Shown here piece after piece: positions 1 through 7,898 of a DNA stretch of 64,000 bases. A model generated the notes under the pieces. The model searched no databases, was not told the DNA's origin, and was given only the letters and a program-made list of their open reading frames with translations. How positions within the stretch are numbered: position 1 is the first letter of the stretch; each line of letters begins with the position of its first letter. The DNA comes from Bradyrhizobium semiaridum (GTDB lineage: Bacteria; Pseudomonadota; Alphaproteobacteria; Rhizobiales; Xanthobacteraceae), in contig NZ_JAGKJJ010000003.1 of the NCBI RefSeq assembly GCF_020329505.1, positions 186,001 to 250,000 on the forward strand, given 5' to 3'. A program made the translations under genes and the position numbers.

Positions 1-159
1 GCCAAGCGCTCCTTCAATGCCGATTCCGACAACATCCGCGGCATCAGCAATTTTGCGCTTCACGCCGTCAAGCTGTTCTACGACACCGCGGAATCCAAGG
101 AAGGCGTCGCCGCGTTCAACGAGAAGCGCGATCCGGACTTCCACAAATTCGCGCGCTGA
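1..159 (+). CDS. BadI/MenB-like CoA-ester hydrolase or hydratase, C-terminal end only
   Basis: Only the last 52 residues are in the window; the gene enters from the left and ends at a TGA. The tail contains FNADSDNIRGIS, then KLFYDTAESKEGV and NEKRDPDFHKFAR. This is the C-terminal pattern of the crotonase branch that includes MenB (naphthoyl-CoA synthase) and BadI (2-ketocyclohexanecarboxyl-CoA hydrolase of alicyclic acid degradation). The BadI reading is favoured because the neighbours are acyl-CoA dehydrogenases, an AliA-like ligase and a MarR regulator, but the catalytic core lies outside the window. It is probably the first visible gene of a plus-strand operon, with the next gene starting 23 bp downstream. 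Confidence 0.7.
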   Translation, partial: AKRSFNADSDNIRGISNFALHAVKLFYDTAESKEGVAAFNEKRDPDFHKFAR

Positions 160-182
160 TCACGGGCCACGAAGATCAAGCC

Positions 183-1112
183 ATGGCGCCTCACAAGGTC
201 ATCATCTCCTGCGCGGTCACCGGATCGATCCACACGCCCTCGATGTCGCCGCATCTGCCGGTGACGGCGGCGGAGATCGCCGAGTCCGCGCTTGGCGCCG
301 CGGCGGCGGGGGCCGCGATCGTGCATCTGCACGCGCGCAATCCCGACGACGGCCGTCCTGATCAATCGCCGGAGGCGTTCGAGCCTTTTCTCCGCGTCAT
401 CAAGCAGAGTTCGAACGTCGTGGTCAATCTGACCACCGGCGGATCGCCCTACATGACCGTGGAGGAGCGCGTCCGTCCGGCGGCGATCTGGAAGCCGGAG
501 GTCGCGAGCCTCAACATGGGCTCGATGAATTTCGGCCTGTTCCCGATGCTGAAGCGCTACAAGTCGTTCAAGCACGACTGGGAGCCGCAGATGCTGGAGG
601 GCTCCCACGATCTCGTCTTCCGCAACTCCTTCAAGGATATCCGCTACGCGCTGGAGACGCTCAACGGCACCGGCACGCGCTACGAGTTCGAATGCTACGA
701 CACCAGCCATCTCTATAATCTGCACTACTTCTGGACCGAAGGGACGGTGAAGGCGCCGCTGTTCATCCAGACCTGCTTCGGCCTGCTCGGCGGCATCGGC
801 TCGCATCCGGACGATGTCATGCACATGAAGCGGACCGCCGATCGCCTGTTCGGCGACAATTATCGCTGGTCCGTGCTCGGGGCCGGCCGCGCCCAGATGC
901 AAGTGGCGGCGATGGCGGCATCGATGGGCGGCCATGCCCGGGTTGGCCTCGAGGACAGCCTGTGGATCGGCGCCGGCCGTCTCGCCGAGACCAATGCGGC
1001 GCAGGTGACGCAGGTGCGCAAGATCATCGAAGGCCTCGGCCTCGAGATCGCGAGCCCCGAGGAGGCACGCGATATCCTCCAGCTCAAGGGCGGCGACAAG
1101 GTCGCATTCTAA
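183..1112 (+). CDS. BKACE-family (DUF849) beta-keto acid cleavage enzyme
   Basis: 309 residues, the usual length for the beta-keto acid cleavage enzyme family. These are zinc-dependent TIM-barrel enzymes that condense a beta-keto acid with acetyl-CoA to give acetoacetate and a new acyl-CoA. The early VIISCAVTGSIHTPSMS strand, the metal-binding HLHARNPDDGRPDQ segment (about residues 48-61), NLTTGGSP, and the late GGHARVGLEDSLW loop (about residues 250-262) are all characteristic. The start ATG lies 23 bp after the preceding gene, and the next gene begins 23 bp downstream, so the three form an operon. The native substrate cannot be read from sequence; the context suggests a breakdown product of a cyclic or branched acid. 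Confidence 0.88.
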   Translation: MAPHKVIISCAVTGSIHTPSMSPHLPVTAAEIAESALGAAAAGAAIVHLHARNPDDGRPDQSPEAFEPFLRVIKQSSNVVVNLTTGGSPYMTVEERVRPAAIWKPEVASLNMGSMNFGLFPMLKRYKSFKHDWEPQMLEGSHDLVFRNSFKDIRYALETLNGTGTRYEFECYDTSHLYNLHYFWTEGTVKAPLFIQTCFGLLGGIGSHPDDVMHMKRTADRLFGDNYRWSVLGAGRAQMQVAAMAASMGGHARVGLEDSLWIGAGRLAETNAAQVTQVRKIIEGLGLEIASPEEARDILQLKGGDKVAF

Positions 1113-1135
1113 TTCCAACAGACGGTTCGACGGAC

Positions 1136-2281
1136 ATGCTGCCAAATCGCCCGGTCTACGACGAAGAGCACGCCATGCTGCGCGACAGCGTCCGCCGCTT
1201 CGCCGCTGCGAAGATCGAACCGCGCTTCCTGGCATGGGAGAACGCGGGGATTATCGACCGCGCGCTGTGGCCGGCAGCCGGTGAAGCCGGCCTGCTCTGC
1301 CCGCAGGTGCCGGAGCAGTATGGCGGCATCGGCGGCGATTTCCGCCACAACGCCGTCATCATCGAGGAGCTCGCCTATTCCGGCTTCGCCGGCCCCGCGA
1401 CCGACTTCTCGGTGCATAACGACGTCTGCTGCGGCTACCTCTTGAGCTACGGCACCGAGGAGCAGAAGAAGAAATGGCTGCCGCGCATGATCGCCGGCCA
1501 GACCGTCTGCGCGATCGCGATGACCGAGCCCGGCACCGGCAGCGATCTGCAGGGCATCCGCACCCGCGCGGTCCGCGACGGCGACGAATACGTCATTTCG
1601 GGGCAGAAGACCTTCATCAGCAACGGCCAGATGTGCGACCTCGTCATCGCGGTCACCCGCACCAATCCGGATGGCGGATCACGCGGCATGAGCCTGATCC
1701 TGGTCGAGACCGACCGTCCCGGCTTCCGGCATGGCCGCAACCTCGATAAGCTCGGCCACCTCTCCGCCGATACATCGGAGCTGTTCTTCGACCAGGTCCG
1801 CGTTCCCGTCGGCAACCTGCTGGGCTCCGAGGGCGGCGCGATGGGCGCGCTGATGAGCGAGCTGCCGCAGGAGCGGCTGACGATCGCGCTCCACTCGATC
1901 GCGGCGGCGCAGAAAGCGTTCGACATCACCAAGGCCTATGTGCTGGAGCGCAAGGCTTTCGGCCAGGCGATCGGAACGTTCCAGAACACCCGCTTCAAGC
2001 TGGCCGATCTGAAGTCGGACCTGCAGGTCGGCTGGGCCTATGTCGACCAGTGCCTGGCCCAGCATATCCGCGGCGAGCTCACGACGTATGGCGCGTCGAC
2101 CGCGAAGCTCTGGACCACCGAGATGCACGGACGCCTGGTCGACCAGTGCCTGCAGTTCTTCGGTGGCTACGGTTTCATGCGCGAGTACGAGATCTGCCGG
2201 CTGTTTGCCGATGCGCGGGTGCTGCGCATCTACGGCGGCACGTCGGAGATCATGCGGGAGCTGATCTCGCGCAACCTCTGA
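1136..2281 (+). CDS. Acyl-CoA dehydrogenase
   Basis: 381 residues with the full acyl-CoA dehydrogenase fold. The N-terminal helical part runs from DEEHAMLRDSVRRF. The middle beta domain has the FAD-contacting AMTEPGTGSDLQGIRT and QKTFISNG signatures (about residues 125-165). The C-terminal helical domain ends in RIYGGTSEIMRELI, whose Glu is the usual catalytic base. It oxidises an acyl-CoA to the 2,3-enoyl-CoA and would pass electrons to ETF. The start MLPNRPVYDEEHAML was chosen because longer upstream reading runs back through the BKACE gene without family similarity. It ends 35 bp from a convergent acyl-CoA dehydrogenase gene. Confidence 0.93.
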   Translation: MLPNRPVYDEEHAMLRDSVRRFAAAKIEPRFLAWENAGIIDRALWPAAGEAGLLCPQVPEQYGGIGGDFRHNAVIIEELAYSGFAGPATDFSVHNDVCCGYLLSYGTEEQKKKWLPRMIAGQTVCAIAMTEPGTGSDLQGIRTRAVRDGDEYVISGQKTFISNGQMCDLVIAVTRTNPDGGSRGMSLILVETDRPGFRHGRNLDKLGHLSADTSELFFDQVRVPVGNLLGSEGGAMGALMSELPQERLTIALHSIAAAQKAFDITKAYVLERKAFGQAIGTFQNTRFKLADLKSDLQVGWAYVDQCLAQHIRGELTTYGASTAKLWTTEMHGRLVDQCLQFFGGYGFMREYEICRLFADARVLRIYGGTSEIMRELISRNL

Positions 2282-2316
2282 TGTGGGCCGCTTGTGCGCC
2301 CGCGCCTTGCTGCACG

Positions 2317-3501
2317 TCAGTAGCTCTTCGGCAGATCGAGCACCTTCTCGGCGATGAAGCTGAGGATCAGCTGTTCGGTGATCGGGGCCAGACGGGTGAT
2401 CGAGACCTCGCGGAACAACCGCTCGACGTGATACTCCTTGGCGTACCCGAAGCCGCCGTGGGTCATGATCGCCTGCCACGCCGCATCGTGCCCCGCCCGG
2501 GCGCCGAGCAGCTTGGCGCTGTTGGCTTCGGCGCCGCACGGTCGATCGGAGTCGTAGAGCCAGGCCGCGCGCATCGCCATCAGCCAGGCTGACTCCAGAT
2601 ACATCCACTTCTCGGCGAGCGGATGCTGGATCGCCTGGTTCTGCCCGATCGGGCGGTCGAACACCACGCGCTCCCTGGCATAGCGCGTCGCGCGGCGCAA
2701 CGCGTCCTGCCCGATGCCGATCGCCTCGACCGCGATCAGGATCCGTTCGGGATTGAGGCTGTGCAGGATATAGGAGAAGCCCTTGCCCTCCTCGCCGATC
2801 CGGTCGGCTTCCGGAATGAACAGGCCATCGATGAAGATGGCGTTGGAATCCACCGCCTTGCGTCCCATCTTCGGAATGCGGCGCACCTCGATCTTCGAGC
2901 GGTCGAGGTCGGTGTAGAAGATGGTGATGCCGTCGGTCGGCCGCTTGCAGTCCTCGAATTTGGTGGTCCGCGTCAGCAGCATGATCTTGTTGGCGATTTG
3001 CGCCGTCGACGTCCAGACCTTCTGGCCATGGACGAGATAGCCGCCCGGCACCTTCTCGGCGAAGGTCTTGATCCGTGTGGTGTTGAGCCCGGCATCCGGC
3101 TCGGTGAAGCCAAAGCAGCATTGATCCTCGCCGGACACCAGCCGCGGCACCCAGCGCCGCTTCTGCTCGTCGGTGCCCTTCACCACGATCGGATGCGGCC
3201 CGAACAGATTGATGTGCACCGCGGATGCCGACGTCATTCCGCCGCCATGGCTTGCGACCTCGTGCATCATGATCGCGGCTTCGGTCACGCCGAGGCCCGC
3301 GCCGCCATATTCCTCCGGCATCGTGATGCCGAGCCAGCCGGCGTCCGCCATCGCGCGATGGAATTCACGCGGGAATTCGCCATCATCGTCGCGGGCCAGC
3401 CAGTACTCGTCGTCGAACCGGGAGACGACCGCACGAACCCCCTCGCGAATGGCGGCGTAGTCCTCGGGCACATCGAGCTGGTTGGCAAAGGACCTATCCA
3501 T
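2317..3501 (-). CDS. Acyl-CoA dehydrogenase, second paralogue
   Basis: 394 residues starting MDRSFANQLDVPEDY. Acyl-CoA dehydrogenase signatures are present: MPEEYGGAGLG, CFGFTEPDAGLNTTRIKT (the FAD/substrate loop), HGQKVWTSTAQIANK and the C-terminal RLFREVSITRLAPITEQL. The tail lacks the usual YGGTSE string but keeps a Glu at that place. This tail, ending EKVLDLPKSY, is typical of a subgroup common in Bradyrhizobium. The start overlaps the end of the upstream lyase gene by 8 bp, which indicates translational coupling in a MaoC - lyase - dehydrogenase operon. Its specific acyl-CoA is unknown. Confidence 0.9.
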   Translation of the reverse strand: MDRSFANQLDVPEDYAAIREGVRAVVSRFDDEYWLARDDDGEFPREFHRAMADAGWLGITMPEEYGGAGLGVTEAAIMMHEVASHGGGMTSASAVHINLFGPHPIVVKGTDEQKRRWVPRLVSGEDQCCFGFTEPDAGLNTTRIKTFAEKVPGGYLVHGQKVWTSTAQIANKIMLLTRTTKFEDCKRPTDGITIFYTDLDRSKIEVRRIPKMGRKAVDSNAIFIDGLFIPEADRIGEEGKGFSYILHSLNPERILIAVEAIGIGQDALRRATRYARERVVFDRPIGQNQAIQHPLAEKWMYLESAWLMAMRAAWLYDSDRPCGAEANSAKLLGARAGHDAAWQAIMTHGGFGYAKEYHVERLFREVSITRLAPITEQLILSFIAEKVLDLPKSY

Positions 3502-4375
3502 TCGCGCTGCCCTCCCCGACCGACGCCAGCGTTCGCCTTGCGGCGACCAGATGCGGAATGTCGTACATCTTGCCGTCGATCCCGACCGTGCCGACATCGG
3601 GTGCGGCCGCGAACGCGGCAACGACGCGCCGCGCATGCGCGAGATCCTCATCCGATGGCGTGAAGCAGGCGTTGATGGTCGCGACCTGATCCGGATGGAT
3701 CGCGATGCGGCCGACGAAGCCGTCGCGCCGGGCGATCTTGCAGCTGTCCGCCAGCCCCTGCTGGTCCCTGAAATCGACGTACAAGGTTTCGAGCGCCGCC
3801 GCGCCGGCGGCACCGGCCGCGAACAGGCACTGCGCACGCGCCACCTGATATGGAAAGGTCCAGCTTCCGTCGGCTTCGCGCGGCGTGAGCGCGCCGAGCG
3901 CCGCGCTCAGATCCTCACCGCCCCAGGTCACTCCGACCAGCCGCTTGTTCCTCCGTGCATAGCCGCTGAAGCCGATCATCGCGGCCGGCGTTTCGGTTGC
4001 GACCGTCAGCAGCTTGACATGACCGGCAGGAACGCCGTTGGCGACCTCGAGCACATCGACATAATGCGAGATGAGATCGACATCCTCGATCCCGTTGACC
4101 TTGGGCAACAGAAGCCCATCCAGCCCAGGACGAACCACGGCCGCCAAATCTTCCAGCGTCAGCCCGGTGCCGAACGGATTGATCCGGACCAGGAACGACC
4201 AGTTCCTCGGACCGCCGCCGAGCAGGTTCTTCACGGCGTCACGCGCGAAGGCCTTGCGGCGGGGTGCCACCGAATCCTCGAGATCGAGGATCAGGGCGTC
4301 GGCGCCGATGCCGTCGGCCTTGGCGAATTTGCGTTCGCTGTCGGCCGGCACGAACAGAAGCGAGCGCAGTTTCAT
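3494..4375 (-). CDS. HpcH/HpaI-CitE-type acyl-CoA lyase
   Basis: 293 residues with the CitE-like TIM barrel, a family that includes malyl-CoA, methylmalyl-CoA and citramalyl-CoA lyases and the citryl-CoA lyase subunit. Visible features are the opening RSLLFVPADSERKFAKA, the acidic metal-site strand ALILDLEDSV (about residues 28-37), VRINPFGTG, LLLPKVNG, an ATETPAAMIG strand carrying the metal-ligand Glu, and the terminal GRIAIHPDQVATIN. The pairing with a MaoC hydratase (4-bp ATGA overlap upstream) recurs for hydration followed by retro-Claisen cleavage of branched C4-C5 acyl-CoAs. The sequence alone does not tell malyl-CoA-type from other specificities. Confidence 0.85.
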   Translation of the reverse strand: MKLRSLLFVPADSERKFAKADGIGADALILDLEDSVAPRRKAFARDAVKNLLGGGPRNWSFLVRINPFGTGLTLEDLAAVVRPGLDGLLLPKVNGIEDVDLISHYVDVLEVANGVPAGHVKLLTVATETPAAMIGFSGYARRNKRLVGVTWGGEDLSAALGALTPREADGSWTFPYQVARAQCLFAAGAAGAAALETLYVDFRDQQGLADSCKIARRDGFVGRIAIHPDQVATINACFTPSDEDLAHARRVVAAFAAAPDVGTVGIDGKMYDIPHLVAARRTLASVGEGSANG

Positions 4376-4824
4376 GCCGGCCTCCGCATCATCAGCCCGT
4401 TGCGGCGGCAATACATCACCTCTTCGTTATGCTGGTTGAAGCCGCGATGCTCGAAGGTCACGATGCCCTGCGTCGGCCGCGACTTGCTCTCACGCACCGC
4501 AACGACCTTGGTCTCGGCACGCAGCGTGTCACCGGCGAACACCGGCTTCGGAAACCGGGTGTCCTCCATGCCGAGATTGCCGACGGTGGTCCCCAGCGTC
4601 GTGTCCTGCACCGACAGGCCGATGATCAGGCCGAGCGTGAAGATCGAATTCATCAGGGGCTTCCCGAATTCGGTGCCCTTTGCATATTCGTGATCGATAT
4701 GCACAGCCGCGGGATTATAGGTCAGCGACGAGAACAGGATGTTGTCCATGTCCGTCACCGTGCGCCTGATCTCATGGACAAAGGTTTGTCCGACCGAAAA
4801 CTGCTCGAAATAGAGCCCCGCCAT
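4372..4824 (-). CDS. MaoC-family hydratase (hot-dog fold)
   Basis: 150 residues, the size of a single MaoC-type hot-dog domain. The hydratase motif is recognisable in FSSLTYNPAAVHIDHEYAK (about residues 31-49, with the Asn and His in catalytic positions), and FAGDTLRAETKVV is the usual second strand pair. These enzymes hydrate enoyl-CoA or mesaconyl-CoA type substrates. The stop overlaps the start of the CitE-like lyase by 4 bp, so hydration and cleavage are probably successive steps. The start codon is 127 bp from the divergent MDR oxidoreductase gene, and the shared gap holds a candidate MarR operator. Confidence 0.85.
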   Translation of the reverse strand: MAGLYFEQFSVGQTFVHEIRRTVTDMDNILFSSLTYNPAAVHIDHEYAKGTEFGKPLMNSIFTLGLIIGLSVQDTTLGTTVGNLGMEDTRFPKPVFAGDTLRAETKVVAVRESKSRPTQGIVTFEHRGFNQHNEEVMYCRRNGLMMRRPA

Positions 4825-4920
4825 GGCTTTGCCTCTTTACGATCTGTTGCAGGGTCGCGGACGGCGATACCGTCCGGATGTCCTTGTCTCCCGCCGATTT
4901 TCTACCGTATACTCATATCG

Positions 4921-4932
4921 TACACAAGCGTA
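4921..4932. promoter_or_regulatory. Candidate MarR operator, site 1
   Basis: TACACAAGCGTA, a 5-bp imperfect inverted repeat with 2-bp spacer (TACAC-AA-GCGTA), lies 20 bp before the oxidoreductase start and about 97 bp before the divergent MaoC gene. The same pattern TACRCNNGYGTA recurs at 9577, 10841 and 10923, the last two around the MarR gene. The motif is read directly; binding by that MarR protein is inferred. Confidence 0.6.
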
Positions 4933-4951
4933 CTAATTATGAGGATCGCTG

Positions 4952-5965
4952 ATGTCCGCTCGCGAAAATCGAGAGGTCCGGCTCACGGCGCGGCCGCGCG
5001 GCATCCCGCAGGCGGAACACTTCTCGGTCGTGACGGAGCCCGTCGCCGCTCCCGGCGACGGCGAGATCCTGATCCAGAACCGTTACCTTTCCGTCGATCC
5101 GGCCCAGCGCGGATGGGCCAATGACGAAGGGAACTACAGCGCGCCGGTGCCGCTCGATACCCCGATGCGCTCCCTTGCGGTCGGCGAAATCCTGGAAAGC
5201 AATGTTGCCGGCTATCGTGCCGGCGAACACGTCTACGGCTGGTTCGGCTGGCAGCGTTATTGCGTGACGACGCCAGAGGCGGTGCTGCGCCGCGTCACGC
5301 CTTCGCGTCTGCCGCTCAGCGCCAATCTCAGCGTGCTCGGCATGAACGGCATCACCGCCTATCTCGCCTTTCACGGCCTCGGTGACCCCAAGCCCGGCGA
5401 GCATGTGCTGGTGTCGACGGCCGCCGGCAGCGTCGGAAGCTTCGTCGGCCAGCTCGCGACCATCGCCGGCTGCCGTGCGGTCGGCCTGACCAGCTCGGGC
5501 GAGAAGGCCGCCTTGGCGAAAGCGCGCTACGGCTACCGGGAGATGATCAATTATCGCGACGTGGCCGACCTCGGCGCGGCGATCCGGGCGGCTTGTCCTG
5601 ACGGCAATGACATCTTCTTCGACAATACCGGCGGGATGATCGCCGACGCCGCCATCCGCACCATGCGATTGCGCGGTCGCGTGATCCAGTGCGGCACGGC
5701 CGCGAACGCATCCTGGACTCCCACGCCGACCGGGCCGCGGCCCGAACGCGAAATCCTCACCCGCCGCTTGCGGTGGTCGGGCTTCATCATCTTCGATCAC
5801 CTCGCCGAGTTCGAGACGGCAGCGGCGCAGCTCGCCGAGCTGGCCCTTGCCGGCAAGATCGTGCACGACGAGGAGATCCTGCCCGGCCTCGACCACGCGC
5901 CGGGCGCGATCGCCCGGCTCTACCGCGGCGAGAACCACGGCAAGCTGATCATCGCGGTGGACTAG
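4952..5965 (+). CDS. NADP-dependent MDR-family enoyl reductase/oxidoreductase (CurA/PTGR-like)
   Basis: 337 residues of the medium-chain dehydrogenase/reductase superfamily without the structural-zinc cysteine cluster. The N-terminal GroES-like part has YLSVDPAQRGW. The nucleotide-binding part has the prostaglandin-reductase-like VLGMNGITAYLAF and the VSTAAGSVGSFVGQLA phosphate loop (about residues 152-167), followed by FFDNTGG. This family reduces alpha,beta-unsaturated carbonyls or enoyl thioesters with NADPH. The gene is monocistronic, with an operator-like palindrome 20 bp before the ATG and a repeat-borne hairpin starting right after the stop codon. Confidence 0.85.
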   Translation: MSARENREVRLTARPRGIPQAEHFSVVTEPVAAPGDGEILIQNRYLSVDPAQRGWANDEGNYSAPVPLDTPMRSLAVGEILESNVAGYRAGEHVYGWFGWQRYCVTTPEAVLRRVTPSRLPLSANLSVLGMNGITAYLAFHGLGDPKPGEHVLVSTAAGSVGSFVGQLATIAGCRAVGLTSSGEKAALAKARYGYREMINYRDVADLGAAIRAACPDGNDIFFDNTGGMIADAAIRTMRLRGRVIQCGTAANASWTPTPTGPRPEREILTRRLRWSGFIIFDHLAEFETAAAQLAELALAGKIVHDEEILPGLDHAPGAIARLYRGENHGKLIIAVD

Positions 5966-6067
5966 AGCATGATCGGAAAAAGTGCGAAGCGGCTTTCCGA
6001 AAAGATCATGCTCAAACAAAGAGCTAAAGCGCGATGACGATTCAACCGAACCTCATCGCGCTTTAGG
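5966..6067. repeat. Bradyrhizobium-type intergenic palindromic repeat, copy 1
   Basis: Two hairpins in tandem: AGCATGATC pairs with GATCATGCT (5966-6013), and CTAAAGCGCGATGA (6025-6038) pairs perfectly with TCATCGCGCTTTAG (6054-6067). It begins at the base after the oxidoreductase stop and ends 9 bp before the stop of the convergent SDR gene, so it is well placed as a two-way transcription terminator. Related copies lie at 11682-11814 (inverted, longer) and 20935-21038. Confidence 0.85.
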
Positions 6068-6076
6068 CACCGCGCG

Positions 6077-6952
6077 CTATGCGCTGGCCTTGCGCTTCAT
6101 CACCTCCGGCAGCTTCACGCGGTGGAAGCCCTCGAACGGCACGCTGCGGCTGTGCGGTTCGAGCTTCCAGGTGGTGCGGGCATTCGGCGTTCCTCCGTCG
6201 ACGCGAAGGCAGGAGCCGGTGATATAGGCCGCCGCCGGCGACAACAGATAGGCGATCGCGGCCGAGATCTCGGCTTCCGTCCCGAACCGCTGCAGCGGTA
6301 CGCGCTCGGTGAAGTCGTGCAGCTTCTTCTGCATCTCCGGCGTATAGGTGTCGAAGCCGCTCGAGACGATGCCGCCGGGCGCCACCGCATTGACCCGCAC
6401 GCCCGACGCCGACCATTCGCAGGCCGCCGTCTCGGTCAGGGTCAACATGCCGCCGCGCGCCGCGGCCGAATGGCCGAACTCCGGCCAGCCGTGCCAGATG
6501 TCGGCGATGATATTCACGATGACGCCGCCATTGGCCTCCATCCAGCGGTTATAGACCTCGCGCATGAAGATGAAGCCGCCGGTCAGATTGTTGCGAACCA
6601 CGGCCTCGAATCCCTTGGTCGAGATCGCCTTCAACGGTGCGCGAAACTGCCCCCCGGCGTTGTTGACAAGGCCGTCGATCCGGCCGTAACGCGCCAGCAC
6701 CGCATCGACGGCGGTGGCGACCATGGTCTCATCGCGGATGTCGCAGACGTGACTCATCGCCTGCCCGCCATCCTCCTCGATCTCGTGCTGTACCTCGACG
6801 AGCTTCTCGATCGTCCGCCCGAGGATCGCGACATTGGCGCCGAGCGCTGCCAGCTCATGCGCGGTGCAGCGCCCGATCCCGCTGCCGCCGCCGGTCACGA
6901 TGATGGTCTGTCCCCTGAACAAATCCGGCCTGAACACCGACTGGTATGGCAT
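6077..6952 (-). CDS. SDR-family 2-enoyl-CoA reductase-like (PECR type)
   Basis: 291 residues. The dinucleotide loop is VTGGGSGIGR (about residues 20-29) and the NNAGG motif is present. The usual catalytic Tyr-x-x-x-Lys is absent: that segment reads FGHSAAARGGM. The same replacement is seen in peroxisomal trans-2-enoyl-CoA reductases, which also carry the following ACEWSASGVRVNAVAPGGI and SPAAAYITGSCLRVDGG blocks. So it is more likely an NADPH-dependent enoyl-CoA reductase of the catabolic island than an alcohol dehydrogenase. It is divergent from the enoyl-CoA hydratase-like gene at 7092. Confidence 0.85.
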   Translation of the reverse strand: MPYQSVFRPDLFRGQTIIVTGGGSGIGRCTAHELAALGANVAILGRTIEKLVEVQHEIEEDGGQAMSHVCDIRDETMVATAVDAVLARYGRIDGLVNNAGGQFRAPLKAISTKGFEAVVRNNLTGGFIFMREVYNRWMEANGGVIVNIIADIWHGWPEFGHSAAARGGMLTLTETAACEWSASGVRVNAVAPGGIVSSGFDTYTPEMQKKLHDFTERVPLQRFGTEAEISAAIAYLLSPAAAYITGSCLRVDGGTPNARTTWKLEPHSRSVPFEGFHRVKLPEVMKRKASA

Positions 6953-7091
6953 CTGCCTGGCTCCCTAGCGCTTGTAACATCATTGCCGCCCGCGCTTTCG
7001 GACAGAGGAGGCCGTCAGCGAGCATTGCGCCCGATGATCGTACACTTTATTACTATCTTCAGGCAACGACAATGAATGATGGGAGCGAGAC

Positions 7092-7895
7092 GTGACGCAA
7101 CCGAACACCATCACGATCGAGACGAACGGCGCGATCGATATCCTGACATTGAACCGGCCCGCCGAGCTCAACGCCGTCTCTCCCGACATGATCGCGGAAC
7201 TGACCGCCTATTTCTCCGCATTGCACGAGCGGACCACAACGCGCGTCGTCGTTCTGCGCGGCAACGGGCCGCATTTCTCCGCCGGCGCCGAGCTCGGCTC
7301 GGACGCATTCGCCGCCCCCGGCAAGGGCCGGCCACAGCGCCAGCTCAAGATGCAGCAGAACTACTCCGGCGTGATCCGCTTGATGCGGTCCTGTCCGCAG
7401 CCGATCATCGGTCTCGCCCACGGCGCAGCCTGCGGCGCGGGCTTTTCTTTCCTGCTCGCCTGCGACGTCCGCTTTGCCGCGCCGGATGCGCGGATGAACG
7501 CCGCCTATATCCGGATCGGCGTCGGCGGCTGCGACATGGGGTCGGGCTATCTGCTGCCGCGTCTGATCGGCCTTTCGGCCGCCTCCGAATTCCTGCTGAC
7601 CGGACGCTTCCTCAAGGCCGAGCGCGCCAAGGCGATCGGGCTGGTGAGCGACATCGTGCCCGCCGAAGATCTCCCCGCGAAGGGGATGGAATTTGCGCAG
7701 GAGATGCTCCGCGTATCGCCGATGGGACTGCGCATGACCAAGCAGGCGCTCAACACGCTGATCGACGCGCCGAGCCTCGATGCCGCGCTGATGATCGAGG
7801 ACCGCCAGCAGGTCATCCTGCTTGAGACGCATGATCACGCGGAAGCCGTCGCCGCGTTTCGCGAGCGACGCGATCCGATCTACTCCGATCAGTGA
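7092..7895 (+). CDS. Enoyl-CoA hydratase/isomerase family protein with atypical active site
   Basis: 267 residues, GTG start preceded by GGGAGCGAG. It is a crotonase-fold protein: the oxyanion-hole segment HFSAGAELGS is present, and GAACGAGFSFLLACD covers the CoA-binding loop. The two Glu residues used by classical hydratases are replaced (Ser in GFSFLL; the second position lies in YIRIGVGGCDMGS). This pattern, with IGVGGCDMG followed by LLPRLIG, recurs in many actinobacterial and proteobacterial paralogues of uncertain reaction. Hydratase, isomerase or hydrolase activity on an acyl-CoA remains open. It ends 3 bp before the convergent ligase stop. Confidence 0.85.
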   Translation: MTQPNTITIETNGAIDILTLNRPAELNAVSPDMIAELTAYFSALHERTTTRVVVLRGNGPHFSAGAELGSDAFAAPGKGRPQRQLKMQQNYSGVIRLMRSCPQPIIGLAHGAACGAGFSFLLACDVRFAAPDARMNAAYIRIGVGGCDMGSGYLLPRLIGLSAASEFLLTGRFLKAERAKAIGLVSDIVPAEDLPAKGMEFAQEMLRVSPMGLRMTKQALNTLIDAPSLDAALMIEDRQQVILLETHDHAEAVAAFRERRDPIYSDQ

Positions 7896-7898
7896 ATC

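Noticed and set aside
7041..7052. TACACTTTATTA before the hydratase-like gene as a fifth MarR operator
   Set aside because: Only the left half fits TACRCNNGYGTA; three mismatches in the right half, so it is not listed as a site.
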